Positions 1 through 9,545 of a stretch of DNA of 64,000 nucleotides are shown here, in pieces. Under the pieces are notes generated by a model that saw only the letters and a program-made list of their open reading frames with translations, ran no database searches and had not been told where the DNA came from. Numbering within the stretch: the first letter of the stretch is position 1; each line of letters opens with the position of its first letter. Source of the DNA: Bacteroidota bacterium (GTDB lineage: Bacteria; Bacteroidota; Bacteroidia; Cytophagales; Cyclobacteriaceae); the NCBI GenBank assembly GCA_018267215.1, contig JAFDYX010000029.1, forward strand, positions 124,001 to 188,000, written 5' to 3'. Both the position numbers and the translations under genes were made by a program.

Positions 1-807
<807 letters not shown>

Positions 808-847
808 TTGATTGGTGCCAAAGAATTGAATTTTTTTACTGCTCACG

Positions 848-878
848 TTTGCAATTATACGGGCGAAGGCTATCTTTG
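848..878 (+). promoter_or_regulatory. tRNA-Glu promoter (TTTG-N19-TATCTTTG)
   Basis: TTTG at 848-851 and TATCTTTG at 871-878 are separated by exactly 19 bases, the Bacteroidota primary-sigma arrangement. The -7 box ends 19 bases before the first base of the tRNA, leaving room for a short 5' leader. The tRNA-Arg gene near the other end of the window has the same geometry. Confidence 0.8.
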
Positions 879-897
879 CGGCTCTTTAAAAAAAACT

Positions 898-969
898 GGT
901 CCGTTCGTCTAGGGGTTAGGACATCAGATTTTCATTCTGGTAACACGGGTTCGATTCCCGTACGGACTA
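898..969 (+). tRNA. tRNA-Glu (anticodon TTC)
   Basis: A complete cloverleaf can be folded. The acceptor stem is GGTCCGT with ACGGACT (the first pair is G-T), followed by discriminator A. The anticodon stem TCAGA/TCTGG carries loop TTTTCAT with anticodon TTC. The T arm is ACGGG-TTCGATT-CCCGT. No CCA is encoded, as usual in Bacteroidota. A promoter lies just upstream and an intrinsic terminator just downstream, so it appears to be a single-gene transcript. Confidence 0.96.
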
Positions 970-981
970 CAGTCATACGAC

Positions 982-1012
982 AAAGCCCTTAATTTTAGGG
1001 CTTTTATTTTTT
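982..1012 (+). terminator. Intrinsic terminator after tRNA-Glu
   Basis: AAAGCCCT and AGGGCTTT form an 8-bp stem around a 7-base loop, followed directly by a T-rich run (TTTTATTTTTT). This is a standard rho-independent terminator 12 bases past the tRNA. The 175 bases from here to the kinase start hold no recognisable gene. Confidence 0.85.
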
Positions 1013-1187
1013 AAGTCGGAAACGCTGCTTTTCTAATTTTCCTCAATCTATCTATTGTTCAATTCATAGAAGCAGAGGCAGATAACTCTGCAGGGCTGCA
1101 GTATTGCCCAAAAATTAAAAAGCCATTATCTTTAGAACGGGCGTATTCAAATAAAAAAATGATATGTGAAATTGGCTGACACCCCGA

Positions 1188-4001
1188 ATGAGTAAAATAG
1201 TTATCGCTTTTTTTTATGGCAGTAGCCGTTGGTTTACCGTGCGACTATTTGGGTGGCTGTTATTTCTTTTGTTGTGCTGGTCACTACAAGCTACACAGGC
1301 GCAGAATAAAAAAATTGATTATCTGAAGGCAAGCCTGAGCAGAGCCAAGAGCCCCACGGAGAAATCTAATCTGTGTCATGAAATTGCTGCCGAACTGTGG
1401 GATTATGATTTTGAAGCAGGTAAACAATATGTTGACAAGGCCTATGCACTGGCACGAAAGGCAAATTATACGCAAGGCATTGTTCAGGCTTTAACTGACT
1501 ACGGACTGTATGCCTATTTTCAAGGCAACTATAAGTTGGCACGCCAGTACTATCAAAAGGCAATTGCGGCTGCCAATGGAAAAAATTTTGGAGACTTTCC
1601 TTCTTATACCTACACGCGGATAGGCAATTTATTTCGTGTTCAATCGGTATATGATTCCGCCCGCCTGTTTTACCATAAAGCATTGGCGTTAGTGGATGAA
1701 CAAAAAGACTTGCTGGCAGCTTCTTCTGCTTATTACAATATGGGCATGTTGGATCATGATGAATATGACTATGACAATGCTGAAAAAAATATTAATAAAT
1801 CGCTTTCCATCCATCAGTTGATGAACGACAGCCTTTTGATGGCAGAATCATGGAAAGGTCTTTTCTCTGTGTATAAGAGCACAGGTAAATATGAAAAAGC
1901 CAAGGAAGCTATTGGTAAAGCAGAAAAAATAGCGAGGAACTACAACGACCCCGAAATGCTGATGTATTGTTATGTATATGGCGCAGAGCTTTCGTACTTA
2001 GCCGGAGATTACGTCATAACGATCAAAACTTTAGAAAAAGCGCTGTCAGTCCTTCAAACCCATCAGTTTAAAAGATACGAGGCATTAACACTTGAGCGCA
2101 TAGGCGACACCTACTGGTCAATCGGCAGTTATGACCGTTCGCAAGAGCATTACATCCGCGCTACAAAAATTTATAAATCTATTGGCGAAAAGCGAGGAGA
2201 GGCAAGAGTACACGCCAGCATGGGCTGGGTTTATCAAGTACTGTATCAATATCAGTTGGCTGAAGCGTATGGTATGCAATCACTATCGCTGGCGAAGGAG
2301 ATAAATGCCATTGATGTACTTGGTTATGCCAACAATATGCTAGGTAGTCTTTTCTTACTTAAAAAGGATTACAATAAATCGTTGGTATTTCTCAACGAGG
2401 CACTTAGGTTTAGAAACATGACTAAAGTAAATGCTGATATTCTTCCTACTAAAGTAAATATTGCCTGGGCATATCAGGAAATGGGAAGATACCAGGAAGC
2501 ACTGCACATTTATCAGGAAGCGCTGACCCAGGATGAAAAAACAGGAAACAAAGAAAACTTTGCTAACGACTACAATGGCATAGGCAGGTTGTACACCCAA
2601 ATGAAAGAGTACGATAAGGCAGCAGCATATTTGCGCAAGTCAAAAGAACTTTCTCGCAATATTTCTTATGCTGAGTTGCTTGCTGACAATCTGTTATTTA
2701 CTGCTAAACTGGAGGCAGCTCGGGGAAACTCACAGAATGCCATAAAACTTTATGAAGAACTGCTTACCTTCAAGGATAGTGTCGCTAATCAAAATTCATC
2801 TAAAAAAATTTTAGAGATTAATGCTCTGCTTGAGATAGAGGCTCAAGAGGCGAAGATTGAGAATTTGGCACAACTGAATGAACAAAAACAAAAGCTGATT
2901 GAGTCGCAGAAATCAACGGTGCAGGCACAGCGGTTGTTGCTCACCTACTCCATCGTGTTGGCAGGGGTGCTGCTGACAGGTGCGATAATTTTTTACCGAC
3001 AAAACAAACAAAGACTAAAATCAAACCAAAAGCTGCAAGAACTGAATAAACAGATCAGCAGTCAGGCTGAAGAGATACAGGCTCAATCTGAAGAATTATT
3101 GGAGTCCAACAAACTGCTTAGCGCACTGAACGGACAACTGCGACAAAATCAAGAGGAGATCATCCATCAAAACGAAGAGCTGGCCAAAGGAAAAGAAGAA
3201 GTCTCCGCCCAGCGCGACTTGTTATCCGACCAAAATACACAATTGCAGGAAGCTAAAATTGAAGTGGAAAACCATCGGTCTATTTTAGAGCAGGAAGTAA
3301 GTCAGCGCACGCAAGAGTTGGTGGAATACAACCGGCAGTTAGAGCAGTTTGCATTTATTTCATCGCACAACTTGCGCGCACCGGTGGCGCGCATCATTGG
3401 CTTGGGCAATCTATTAGACTTGACCCACGAATCTGCTGATTTTGATATGATCAAGAAAAGCATGGTTAAGTCGGCACGCGATCTGGATCAGGTGGTGAAA
3501 GACTTAAACCTGATCCTTGAAATCAAGAAAACAACCGTTCAGGTTTTTTCCGAGATCAATTTGCATGACGTTTATCTTCATGTGCTGGATTTCCTGGAAG
3601 CAGAAATAAAAAGCACCGAAGCAGAAATCCACGCGGATTTTTCTGAAGTACATTTAATATCGGGTGTATTGCCGTATGTGCAGAGTATTTTCCTTAACCT
3701 GATCAGCAATGCTATCAAATACAGATACCCCAACCGAAATATTAAAATTAATTTGGCTACATCTCAGACTGAAAAATTTATGCAAGTAGAAGTGCGAGAT
3801 AACGGCTTAGGCATAGACTTAGAAAAATACGGAGCCAAAGTATTTCGGCTCTACAGCCGTTTTCACGACCATGTGGATGGAAAGGGTTTGGGGCTTTATA
3901 TGGTGAAAGCGCAGATGGAAGCAATGGGTGGCACTGTGCAGCTTTTCAGTAAAGTAAATCAAGGCTGCACCTTCGTGCTTCAGTTTCCTAAAAAAAACTG
4001 A
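1188..4001 (+). CDS. TPR-repeat sensor histidine kinase
   Basis: A membrane sensor kinase of 937 residues. In order it has an N-terminal signal or anchor segment (about 1-39, ending TQAQ) and a long periplasmic array of tetratricopeptide repeats (about 60-530, repeated A-x-x-Y-x-x-A-L patterns). A coiled coil, one membrane span near residues 582-603 and a second strongly heptad cytoplasmic coiled coil (about 605-700) follow. The HisKA domain has His727 in SSHNLRAP as the predicted phosphoacceptor. The C-terminal HATPase has N box NLISNAIKYR, DNGLGID and KGLGLYMVKAQMEAMGG. No response regulator is encoded nearby, so the partner is unknown. The stop is followed after one base by the EamA gene, suggesting co-transcription. 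The signal is presumably sensed through the TPR domain (inference). Confidence 0.93.
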   Translation: MSKIVIAFFYGSSRWFTVRLFGWLLFLLLCWSLQATQAQNKKIDYLKASLSRAKSPTEKSNLCHEIAAELWDYDFEAGKQYVDKAYALARKANYTQGIVQALTDYGLYAYFQGNYKLARQYYQKAIAAANGKNFGDFPSYTYTRIGNLFRVQSVYDSARLFYHKALALVDEQKDLLAASSAYYNMGMLDHDEYDYDNAEKNINKSLSIHQLMNDSLLMAESWKGLFSVYKSTGKYEKAKEAIGKAEKIARNYNDPEMLMYCYVYGAELSYLAGDYVITIKTLEKALSVLQTHQFKRYEALTLERIGDTYWSIGSYDRSQEHYIRATKIYKSIGEKRGEARVHASMGWVYQVLYQYQLAEAYGMQSLSLAKEINAIDVLGYANNMLGSLFLLKKDYNKSLVFLNEALRFRNMTKVNADILPTKVNIAWAYQEMGRYQEALHIYQEALTQDEKTGNKENFANDYNGIGRLYTQMKEYDKAAAYLRKSKELSRNISYAELLADNLLFTAKLEAARGNSQNAIKLYEELLTFKDSVANQNSSKKILEINALLEIEAQEAKIENLAQLNEQKQKLIESQKSTVQAQRLLLTYSIVLAGVLLTGAIIFYRQNKQRLKSNQKLQELNKQISSQAEEIQAQSEELLESNKLLSALNGQLRQNQEEIIHQNEELAKGKEEVSAQRDLLSDQNTQLQEAKIEVENHRSILEQEVSQRTQELVEYNRQLEQFAFISSHNLRAPVARIIGLGNLLDLTHESADFDMIKKSMVKSARDLDQVVKDLNLILEIKKTTVQVFSEINLHDVYLHVLDFLEAEIKSTEAEIHADFSEVHLISGVLPYVQSIFLNLISNAIKYRYPNRNIKINLATSQTEKFMQVEVRDNGLGIDLEKYGAKVFRLYSRFHDHVDGKGLGLYMVKAQMEAMGGTVQLFSKVNQGCTFVLQFPKKN

Positions 4002-4002
4002 T

Positions 4003-4425
4003 ATGCCTACGTGGATAATTTACGCGCTGCTGTCGATGGTATTTGCCGGGTTAACGGCTGTCATCGCCAAACTGGGCTTGAAAAATGTAAGTGGCGATGC
4101 CGGGCTGGCTGTGCGCACTACTTTTGTTTTTTTGTTGGTGTGGATCAATGCCATTGCCTTTCGCCATGTGCGCGAGTTCGATCAGCTTTCATGGAAAGAT
4201 GTTTTGTTCCTCGGCATCTCCGGAGTAACCACCACGCTCTCCTGGATATTTTATTACCGCGCCATCAAGATAGGCGATGTGTCCACCGTAGCAGTGATAG
4301 ACAAAGCAAGTATTGTCATCACACTTATCCTTTCGTTTTGGATTTTGAAAGAACCCTTTACATGGCGCATTGCATTAGCCACAGCTCTGATCGTTTCGGG
4401 GTTGCTGGTGCTTACCGTAAAATGA
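4003..4425 (+). CDS. Half-size EamA/DMT-family transporter
   Basis: A 140-residue hydrophobic protein with about five membrane segments and a single EamA domain, against the usual two domains and about 300 residues in drug/metabolite exporters. Visible family features are the N-terminal helix with ALLSMVFAGLTAVIAKLGLK, the GISGVTTTLSWIFYYRAIKIG segment and the terminal ILKEPFTWRI stretch. Single-domain members are known and probably work as dimers. The substrate cannot be read from sequence. It starts one base after the kinase stop and ends two bases before the convergent phosphate transporter stop. Confidence 0.87.
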   Translation: MPTWIIYALLSMVFAGLTAVIAKLGLKNVSGDAGLAVRTTFVFLLVWINAIAFRHVREFDQLSWKDVLFLGISGVTTTLSWIFYYRAIKIGDVSTVAVIDKASIVITLILSFWILKEPFTWRIALATALIVSGLLVLTVK

Positions 4426-4427
4426 TT

Positions 4428-5840
4428 TTAGAAAACAGCCCGGAACAATAAAAACAAAGAGCCGCCCATAATCATTACCACGGGCAACGTTAAAAACCAG
4501 GCTAGCAAAATATTTCTGACCGTGTCGGGTTGTAGGTTTTTTACGCCCTTGCTGGCCACCATGCTGCCGGCAATGCCTGACGACAGCACGTGGGTGGTGC
4601 TCACCGGCCACCCAAAACTGGTAGATAGGCCGATGGTCATTGAGGCTACCAACTCAGCGCTGGCACCTTGTGCATAGGTAAGGTGTTCTTTTCCTATTTT
4701 TTCGCCTACGGTTTTTACAATCCTTTTCCAGCCAATCATCGTGCCCAGCCCAAGCGAAACAGAAATTAAAACGATAACCCACCGGGGCGAGTAATCGGTT
4801 ACTTTTCTTACTTTTTTTAATTCGGTTTTTAAAACCCCCCTCTCGATTCCGCTCAGTTTAATTTCTTCGTTTTTTAATAAGTTGTTCAGGTGGTTGTCCA
4901 TCAACATAATGTCTTTGCGGGTGTCGAATTTCCGGTCTTTCGTGATGTCGCTCACAGATTTCAGTGAGCGGAAGGTAGCCTGCAGGTGGTGGTTCATTTG
5001 CCGGGCTGCTGTCAGCCTTTGTTGGTCGTTCTTCGAAAGCGTTGTAGAATCTATTCCGGCTGTGATCTGCTCAATCTTGACGAGAGAAGCCGGCAACTTG
5101 GCCGGATCGAAGTTGTTATCCAACGCAAAGTAGGTGGGCACAATACCAATTAATATGAGCATGATCAGGCCCACGCCTTTTTGACCGTCATTGGAGCCGT
5201 GAAAAAAACTTACCAAGGTGCATGTCAGAAACAAAATTCCGCGTATCCACATGGGCGGAGGCTGGTTCTTTTTGGGTTCTTTGAATACCACATCTTCCAT
5301 GGGTGTCTTGCGGATCATGACACGGATAAAATACATGAGGATGATGGTAACAGAAAAGCCAAATAGCGGAGAAATCAGCAACGACAGACCGATCTCTTCG
5401 GCCTTGCTCCAGTTAACGGCATCGCCCGTAGCTTCAGGAAGAATGGAATAAGCCAGACCCACACCCAGTATCGAGCCGATCAGTGTGTGAGAACTGGAGC
5501 AGGGAATACCAAAATACCAGGTGATCAGATTCCAGAAAATGGCGGTCGCCAGCATAGCCAGCACCATCGCCAAACTGTGGGCAATATTCTGGTCAACCAG
5601 CGTTTCTACCGGCAGCAGGTTGACAATGCCCATAGCTACCCCGATGCCTCCGGCAAAGACACCTATAAAATTCCATGTACCAGACCAAGCTACGGCTACC
5701 CAAGGCTTTAAGGTATTAGTGTAAATCACAGTGGCCACGGCATTGGCTGTGTCGTGAAAACCATTGACAAATTCGAATAAACAGGCGGCCAGTAAACAAA
5801 AGAGGAGGAGCAGGGTATAACCGGTATCCAGATCAAACAT
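4428..5840 (-). CDS. pit: Inorganic phosphate transporter, PiT family
   Basis: A 470-residue polytopic inner-membrane carrier, expected to import phosphate with a proton or sodium ion. Both PiT signatures are present: GFHDTANAVATVIYTNTL near the N-terminus and FFHGSNDGQKGVG after the mid-protein loop. The C-terminal repeat has SFGWPVSTTHVLSS. A charged cytoplasmic loop of about 100 residues (roughly 235-345) separates the two halves, as in other bacterial members. No PhoU-like DUF47 gene is adjacent. A -7 type box lies 16 bases upstream. Confidence 0.95.
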   Translation of the reverse strand: MFDLDTGYTLLLLFCLLAACLFEFVNGFHDTANAVATVIYTNTLKPWVAVAWSGTWNFIGVFAGGIGVAMGIVNLLPVETLVDQNIAHSLAMVLAMLATAIFWNLITWYFGIPCSSSHTLIGSILGVGLAYSILPEATGDAVNWSKAEEIGLSLLISPLFGFSVTIILMYFIRVMIRKTPMEDVVFKEPKKNQPPPMWIRGILFLTCTLVSFFHGSNDGQKGVGLIMLILIGIVPTYFALDNNFDPAKLPASLVKIEQITAGIDSTTLSKNDQQRLTAARQMNHHLQATFRSLKSVSDITKDRKFDTRKDIMLMDNHLNNLLKNEEIKLSGIERGVLKTELKKVRKVTDYSPRWVIVLISVSLGLGTMIGWKRIVKTVGEKIGKEHLTYAQGASAELVASMTIGLSTSFGWPVSTTHVLSSGIAGSMVASKGVKNLQPDTVRNILLAWFLTLPVVMIMGGSLFLLFRAVF

Positions 5841-5856
5841 ATAAAATAGATTCAGG

Positions 5857-5864
5857 CAAAGGTA
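5857..5864 (-). promoter_or_regulatory. Possible -7 box for the phosphate transporter
   Basis: On the minus strand TACCTTTG matches TAnnTTTG and ends 16 bases before the pit start codon. No TTTG lies 19 bases upstream, so only half of the usual promoter is visible. Confidence 0.4.
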
Positions 5865-6007
5865 AGGCTCAGGGTAATGCGTAATGTTACGGCAATGTTA
5901 CTATTTTCTGTTTGATAAATGTCAGGATTTTTGGCTTTACGGAAGTATTTGATGGAAATAAAGTTAGTCTGGCAACTAGATTCTTGATGCCAATAAAATG
6001 TTGGTTA

Positions 6008-7168
6008 CTACCCCATCTTAGCCAAAGCATTAATGTACCGCTCGGGCAACTCGCCTTTGGTAGCGGTTTGATAGTCGGCATAGCTGCAAGGCACTACCGA
6101 GTTGCGCGCATACCTAGCGCCAAGCCGGGCTACACTTACTTCCATCCACCACTTGTCGGTTATTTTGCTTTTGTAAAAGGTGATGGTTTCAGGTTCTACC
6201 GGCATAGACACTACATATTTTAAAAAGTCGTTCGACTTAAAGTTGCTTTCGTTTTTACGGTGATAAAATCCTTCGATAAAATACCAGATCATGGTGGCTA
6301 TCACAGAGGCGGTTTTTTTATGAGCGTCATCGTAATGCGGGTTGTACTCATAAAATCCGGCTGAGCTGAGTTTTTCGTTCAGGCCGGCATACCAGCATAT
6401 CTGGCAGGCCTCTTCGCCTGTTAACCCAAACGGCTGCGCGTGGGCATTGCCCGGTGCATCGGATGATTTGATGGCGCCCACATCAAAAGAAAACAGATCG
6501 GCATGGCGGATGGCAGGCTCCATCTCGGCTAAGTTGGTGCGCATTTGCCCCAGCCGGTGTGCTTCAAAATTTAATTTTTCCAACACAGCGGTTGAAAAGG
6601 AATCCACCAAGTAAGTCTGATGTGCCAGATGGGTGTAGCTGAAAAGATAATTGGGTTCGTGCAGCAGTATTTTGTGGATATGTTGCCGGCTGGCAGGTGC
6701 GTTTTTGGCATCGTCCAAGTCGAGCACCGCGTCCACATTCAATAAGCTGATCAGTTTTTGCATGTCTTCGTAGCCGCAGTATTGGCCGTAGTCCAGATCG
6801 TGCGATCCGCCCAGTATGATGGGCAACACGTTGCTTTCCAACAGCATGCGGCACACTTCGCGGATGCGCACGTATGTTTCTTCAAGGTCTATCCCGGGGT
6901 TGAGATTGCCGAGGTCAATAATATTGTACGAGCCCGTACCTTTTTTGAGCGGATAAAGTTTTTTCCTGATTTCATCGGGCGCTTGTGCCGTACCCTGATT
7001 GGTGTGTGTGCCACGTTCTTCGGCCACTCCCAAAATGGCTATCTGCGCATCTTTATAGTCGGGCATTTTTTCGATATAAGCCCGGATGTTTTTAAAAAAA
7101 GAATTGGCCGGATAATCCTGCGCGTAAATCAATTCGTCAACCGGTGAGAAAAATAGCGTGAGATCCAT
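6008..7168 (-). CDS. Arginase/formimidoylglutamase-fold protein with altered metal site
   Basis: A 386-residue member of the ureohydrolase (arginase/agmatinase/formimidoylglutamase) superfamily, of the long type usual in Bacteroidota. The core begins IAILGVAEERGTHTNQGT, followed by PDEIRKKLYPL and the first metal-site region LPIILGGSHDLDYGQY. In catalytic members this reads GGDHS; the DAHxD motif reads LDLDDAKN here and the SxDxDxxDP motif reads FSFDVGAIKSSDAPG. The HxGxR-like PFGLTGEEACQICWYAGLNE segment is recognisable. Several Mn ligands are therefore missing or shifted. It may hydrolyse another C-N bond, use an altered metal site, or be non-catalytic. Databases often call this group formimidoylglutamase, but no hut genes are nearby, so substrate is uncertain. 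Confidence 0.85.
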   Translation of the reverse strand: MDLTLFFSPVDELIYAQDYPANSFFKNIRAYIEKMPDYKDAQIAILGVAEERGTHTNQGTAQAPDEIRKKLYPLKKGTGSYNIIDLGNLNPGIDLEETYVRIREVCRMLLESNVLPIILGGSHDLDYGQYCGYEDMQKLISLLNVDAVLDLDDAKNAPASRQHIHKILLHEPNYLFSYTHLAHQTYLVDSFSTAVLEKLNFEAHRLGQMRTNLAEMEPAIRHADLFSFDVGAIKSSDAPGNAHAQPFGLTGEEACQICWYAGLNEKLSSAGFYEYNPHYDDAHKKTASVIATMIWYFIEGFYHRKNESNFKSNDFLKYVVSMPVEPETITFYKSKITDKWWMEVSVARLGARYARNSVVPCSYADYQTATKGELPERYINALAKMG

Positions 7169-7221
7169 GAAAGAGGAAACTTAATTTTCATGTTAAATTA
7201 GTATTTAAATTGATAACCGAT

Positions 7222-7644
7222 ATGAAAAATGTAATTGCTTTTATTTTGACTGTGGCAGCAGGGCAGGCATGGGCTCAGTCAGTAGTGGGCACCTGGCAGC
7301 AGACCGACAGCAAAACGTGCCTGCAGAGCCAGATGAAAGAGAGCGACACAGAAAAAGAACTCGAAGGCATGATGGGCAGCCATGCCGCGAGCACGGTGGC
7401 CAAGTTGATAGTCTTTAAAAAAGATGGCAGCGGGCAGGAAGGAATATTTTCGGTAGGCAAAAAGAAAGGAAGCGACCTCACGCCATTTCAATATAAAGTC
7501 AGCGGACAAGAACTGCAGTTTGTAGATAAAAAATCGGGCATGATCACACAGCGATTTGTGATTGAGGAGCTTACCGAAAACTCGTTAAAGATTCACGATG
7601 CCATGAAAGAATGCGAAAGCAAATCTTTTGTGCGGGCAAAATAA
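7222..7644 (+). CDS. Small secreted lipocalin-like protein
   Basis: A 140-residue exported protein. Residues 1-19 form a signal peptide (MKNVIAFILTVAAGQAWAQ). The mature part starts VVGTWQQTDS and alternates short strands, as in lipocalin-like beta-barrel proteins of Bacteroidota (inference from the GTW start and strand pattern). Two cysteines are present. The ATG was preferred over a TTG four codons upstream because it begins the signal peptide directly. Function unknown; it stands alone between divergent and co-directional genes. Confidence 0.75.
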   Translation: MKNVIAFILTVAAGQAWAQSVVGTWQQTDSKTCLQSQMKESDTEKELEGMMGSHAASTVAKLIVFKKDGSGQEGIFSVGKKKGSDLTPFQYKVSGQELQFVDKKSGMITQRFVIEELTENSLKIHDAMKECESKSFVRAK

Positions 7645-7689
7645 ACCCGTTGTGCTGGTCTAATCATATTTTTTAAGATAGCTTCTTGT

Positions 7690-7697
7690 TAATTTTG
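7690..7697 (+). promoter_or_regulatory. -7 box immediately before rlmN
   Basis: TAATTTTG matches TAnnTTTG and ends exactly four bases before the rlmN ATG. If used, transcription would begin at or next to the start codon and give a leaderless mRNA. No clear TTTG is present 19 bases upstream. Confidence 0.5.
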
Positions 7698-7701
7698 CCG
7701 G

Positions 7702-8748
7702 ATGCAGGAAGTACACCCCAAACGCGATATACGCAAGCTCAAACCCGATGAACTGAAAAAATTTTTCATCGAACAGGGCGACAAACCCTTTCGGGCTACG
7801 CAGGTAGATGAGTGGCTGTGGAAAAAATCGGCCAAGAGCTTCGATCAGATGACGAACCTCTCGGTAGCTACCCGCGATTTGCTGAAACAAAATTTTACGA
7901 TCAACCACATCCATGTAGATACCATGCAGCGCAGTGCCGATGGCACCATAAAAAATGCGGTGAAATTGCATGATGGCCTCATTGTAGAGTCGGTGCTCAT
8001 CCCGGCAGAAAAAAGAATCACCGCTTGCGTTTCATCGCAAGTGGGGTGCTCACTGGCCTGCAAATTTTGCGCAACTGCCCGCCTGAAACGGCAACGCAAC
8101 CTGAGTGCTGACGAAATCTACGATCAGGTGGCGGCCATCAAAGAACAAAGCGAAACGATCTTCAACCGGCCGCTCACCAACATTGTGTTTATGGGCATGG
8201 GCGAACCGTTGCTCAATTATGCCAACGTTACGGCAGCTATTGACAAGATTACCTCGCCCAAAGGATTGGGCATGGCTATGAAAAGAATTACCGTGTCAAC
8301 GGTGGGCATCGCCAAGATGATCATCAAAATGGCCGATGATGGCGTGAAGTTTAACTTGGCTGTTTCGCTCCATGCCGCGATAGACGGCACCCGCTCATCC
8401 ATCATGCCGATCAACGACTCTAATCCGCTGAGCGAGTTGGCAGCTGCCCTGAAATACTGGTATCAGAAAACCAAGCGAAAGGTTACGTACGAATATGTGG
8501 TGTGGCAAGATGTGAACGACACACCGGAGCATGCGCAGGCATTGTTAAAGTTTGCGCAGATTATTCCTTCCAAAGTTAACCTGATAGAATACAACCCGAT
8601 TGACGAGGGCGGATTTAAACAAGCCGGTGATGACGTGCTGCGGATGTACATGGATCTGTTGGAAAAACATGGCATCACCACCCGTATCCGCAAAAGCCGC
8701 GGCAAAGATATAGATGCTGCCTGCGGCCAGTTAGCTAATAAAGGTTGA
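7702..8748 (+). CDS. rlmN: 23S rRNA (adenine2503-C2)-methyltransferase RlmN
   Basis: A radical-SAM enzyme of 348 residues that methylates C2 of A2503 in 23S rRNA, and in the family also tRNA A37. The 4Fe-4S cluster motif CxxxCxxC is Cys116, Cys120 and Cys123 in GCSLACKFCAT. Other signatures are FMGMGEPLLNY, the ITVSTVGI strand, NLAVSLHAAIDGTRSSIMPI and the terminal VRKS-like TRIRKSRGKDIDAACGQL, which contains the conserved C-terminal cysteine used in catalysis. Length and order match the family. The start directly follows a -7 promoter box. Confidence 0.97.
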   Translation: MQEVHPKRDIRKLKPDELKKFFIEQGDKPFRATQVDEWLWKKSAKSFDQMTNLSVATRDLLKQNFTINHIHVDTMQRSADGTIKNAVKLHDGLIVESVLIPAEKRITACVSSQVGCSLACKFCATARLKRQRNLSADEIYDQVAAIKEQSETIFNRPLTNIVFMGMGEPLLNYANVTAAIDKITSPKGLGMAMKRITVSTVGIAKMIIKMADDGVKFNLAVSLHAAIDGTRSSIMPINDSNPLSELAAALKYWYQKTKRKVTYEYVVWQDVNDTPEHAQALLKFAQIIPSKVNLIEYNPIDEGGFKQAGDDVLRMYMDLLEKHGITTRIRKSRGKDIDAACGQLANKG

Positions 8749-8806
8749 CCGCAACCATATATTTTCTTCTTTTTATTTGATGAAGGCGAAGTATATTGCC
8801 GGCTGA

Positions 8807-9508
8807 ATGAAACGTTTTTTATTCTTGATGCTGGCGTTGTGGGGATGTCAGGAAGCCTGCGCCCAAAAAATTCTTAAGGGTATCGTGGTTGACTCCATCA
8901 CCTTAAATGCAGTTCCGAGTGCATCGGTCAGGGTGAAGGGCACTACACGCGGCACCATCACCAATGTCAATGGTGTATTTTCAATCAAGGTGGCCGGCAA
9001 TGACACACTGATTTTTACCAGCGTAGGGTATGATGAGCTACACCTCCCTATTTATATGGATGACGAGGTGATGTTTGTAAAACTTACCCAACATGTAACC
9101 ATGTTAAAGGAAGTAACAATCATAGGCCGGCCCGAGGCTGAGAAGAAAGAACTACCCTCTCTGAAACTGCGGAGCAAATCAACACCATTTAGCGGAGCCA
9201 CCCCGAGCAGCGGCTTTGGTGCATCCGTTAACTTGGCCTATTTCTCTAAAGAAGAAAAAGAAAAGAGAAAGTTGGTGCGCATCAACCGCGAACTGGCGCA
9301 AACACAAACTTATGCCGAAATAGTAACTAATCCACAGATAAAAAGTGAAATACAAAGCCGGTTTTCGCTGAGCGACTCTACTTATTATTCTATCCTTACC
9401 CATTTTAACGAACGCCATCAGGAGGTTACCCACTCCGGTAAACAGGGGGAAATCCTCGCTGCTCTCTTTTCTTTTTTTGAGATAGAATGTCGGATCCGGA
9501 GACATTGA
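8807..9508 (+). CDS. CarboxypepD_reg-like domain protein, secreted
   Basis: A 233-residue exported protein with signal peptide MKRFLFLMLALWGCQEACAQ. It has one carboxypeptidase-D regulatory-like beta domain (about residues 21-100): KGIVVDSITLNAVPSASVRV, then TTRGTITNVNGVFSIKV and DTLIFTSVGYDEL. This is the same module that opens SusC/TonB receptors, but no receptor barrel follows. The C-terminal half is charged and of unknown fold. Likely periplasmic or surface-associated; function unknown. Confidence 0.8.
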   Translation: MKRFLFLMLALWGCQEACAQKILKGIVVDSITLNAVPSASVRVKGTTRGTITNVNGVFSIKVAGNDTLIFTSVGYDELHLPIYMDDEVMFVKLTQHVTMLKEVTIIGRPEAEKKELPSLKLRSKSTPFSGATPSSGFGASVNLAYFSKEEKEKRKLVRINRELAQTQTYAEIVTNPQIKSEIQSRFSLSDSTYYSILTHFNERHQEVTHSGKQGEILAALFSFFEIECRIRRH

Positions 9509-9545
9509 TATTTTTTTAATGTTGCCCATCTATTAGTTTCGTGTC

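Noticed and set aside
6008-7168. Firm assignment as formimidoylglutamase (hutG)
   Set aside because: The metal motifs are altered and no histidine-degradation genes are near, so only the fold is claimed.
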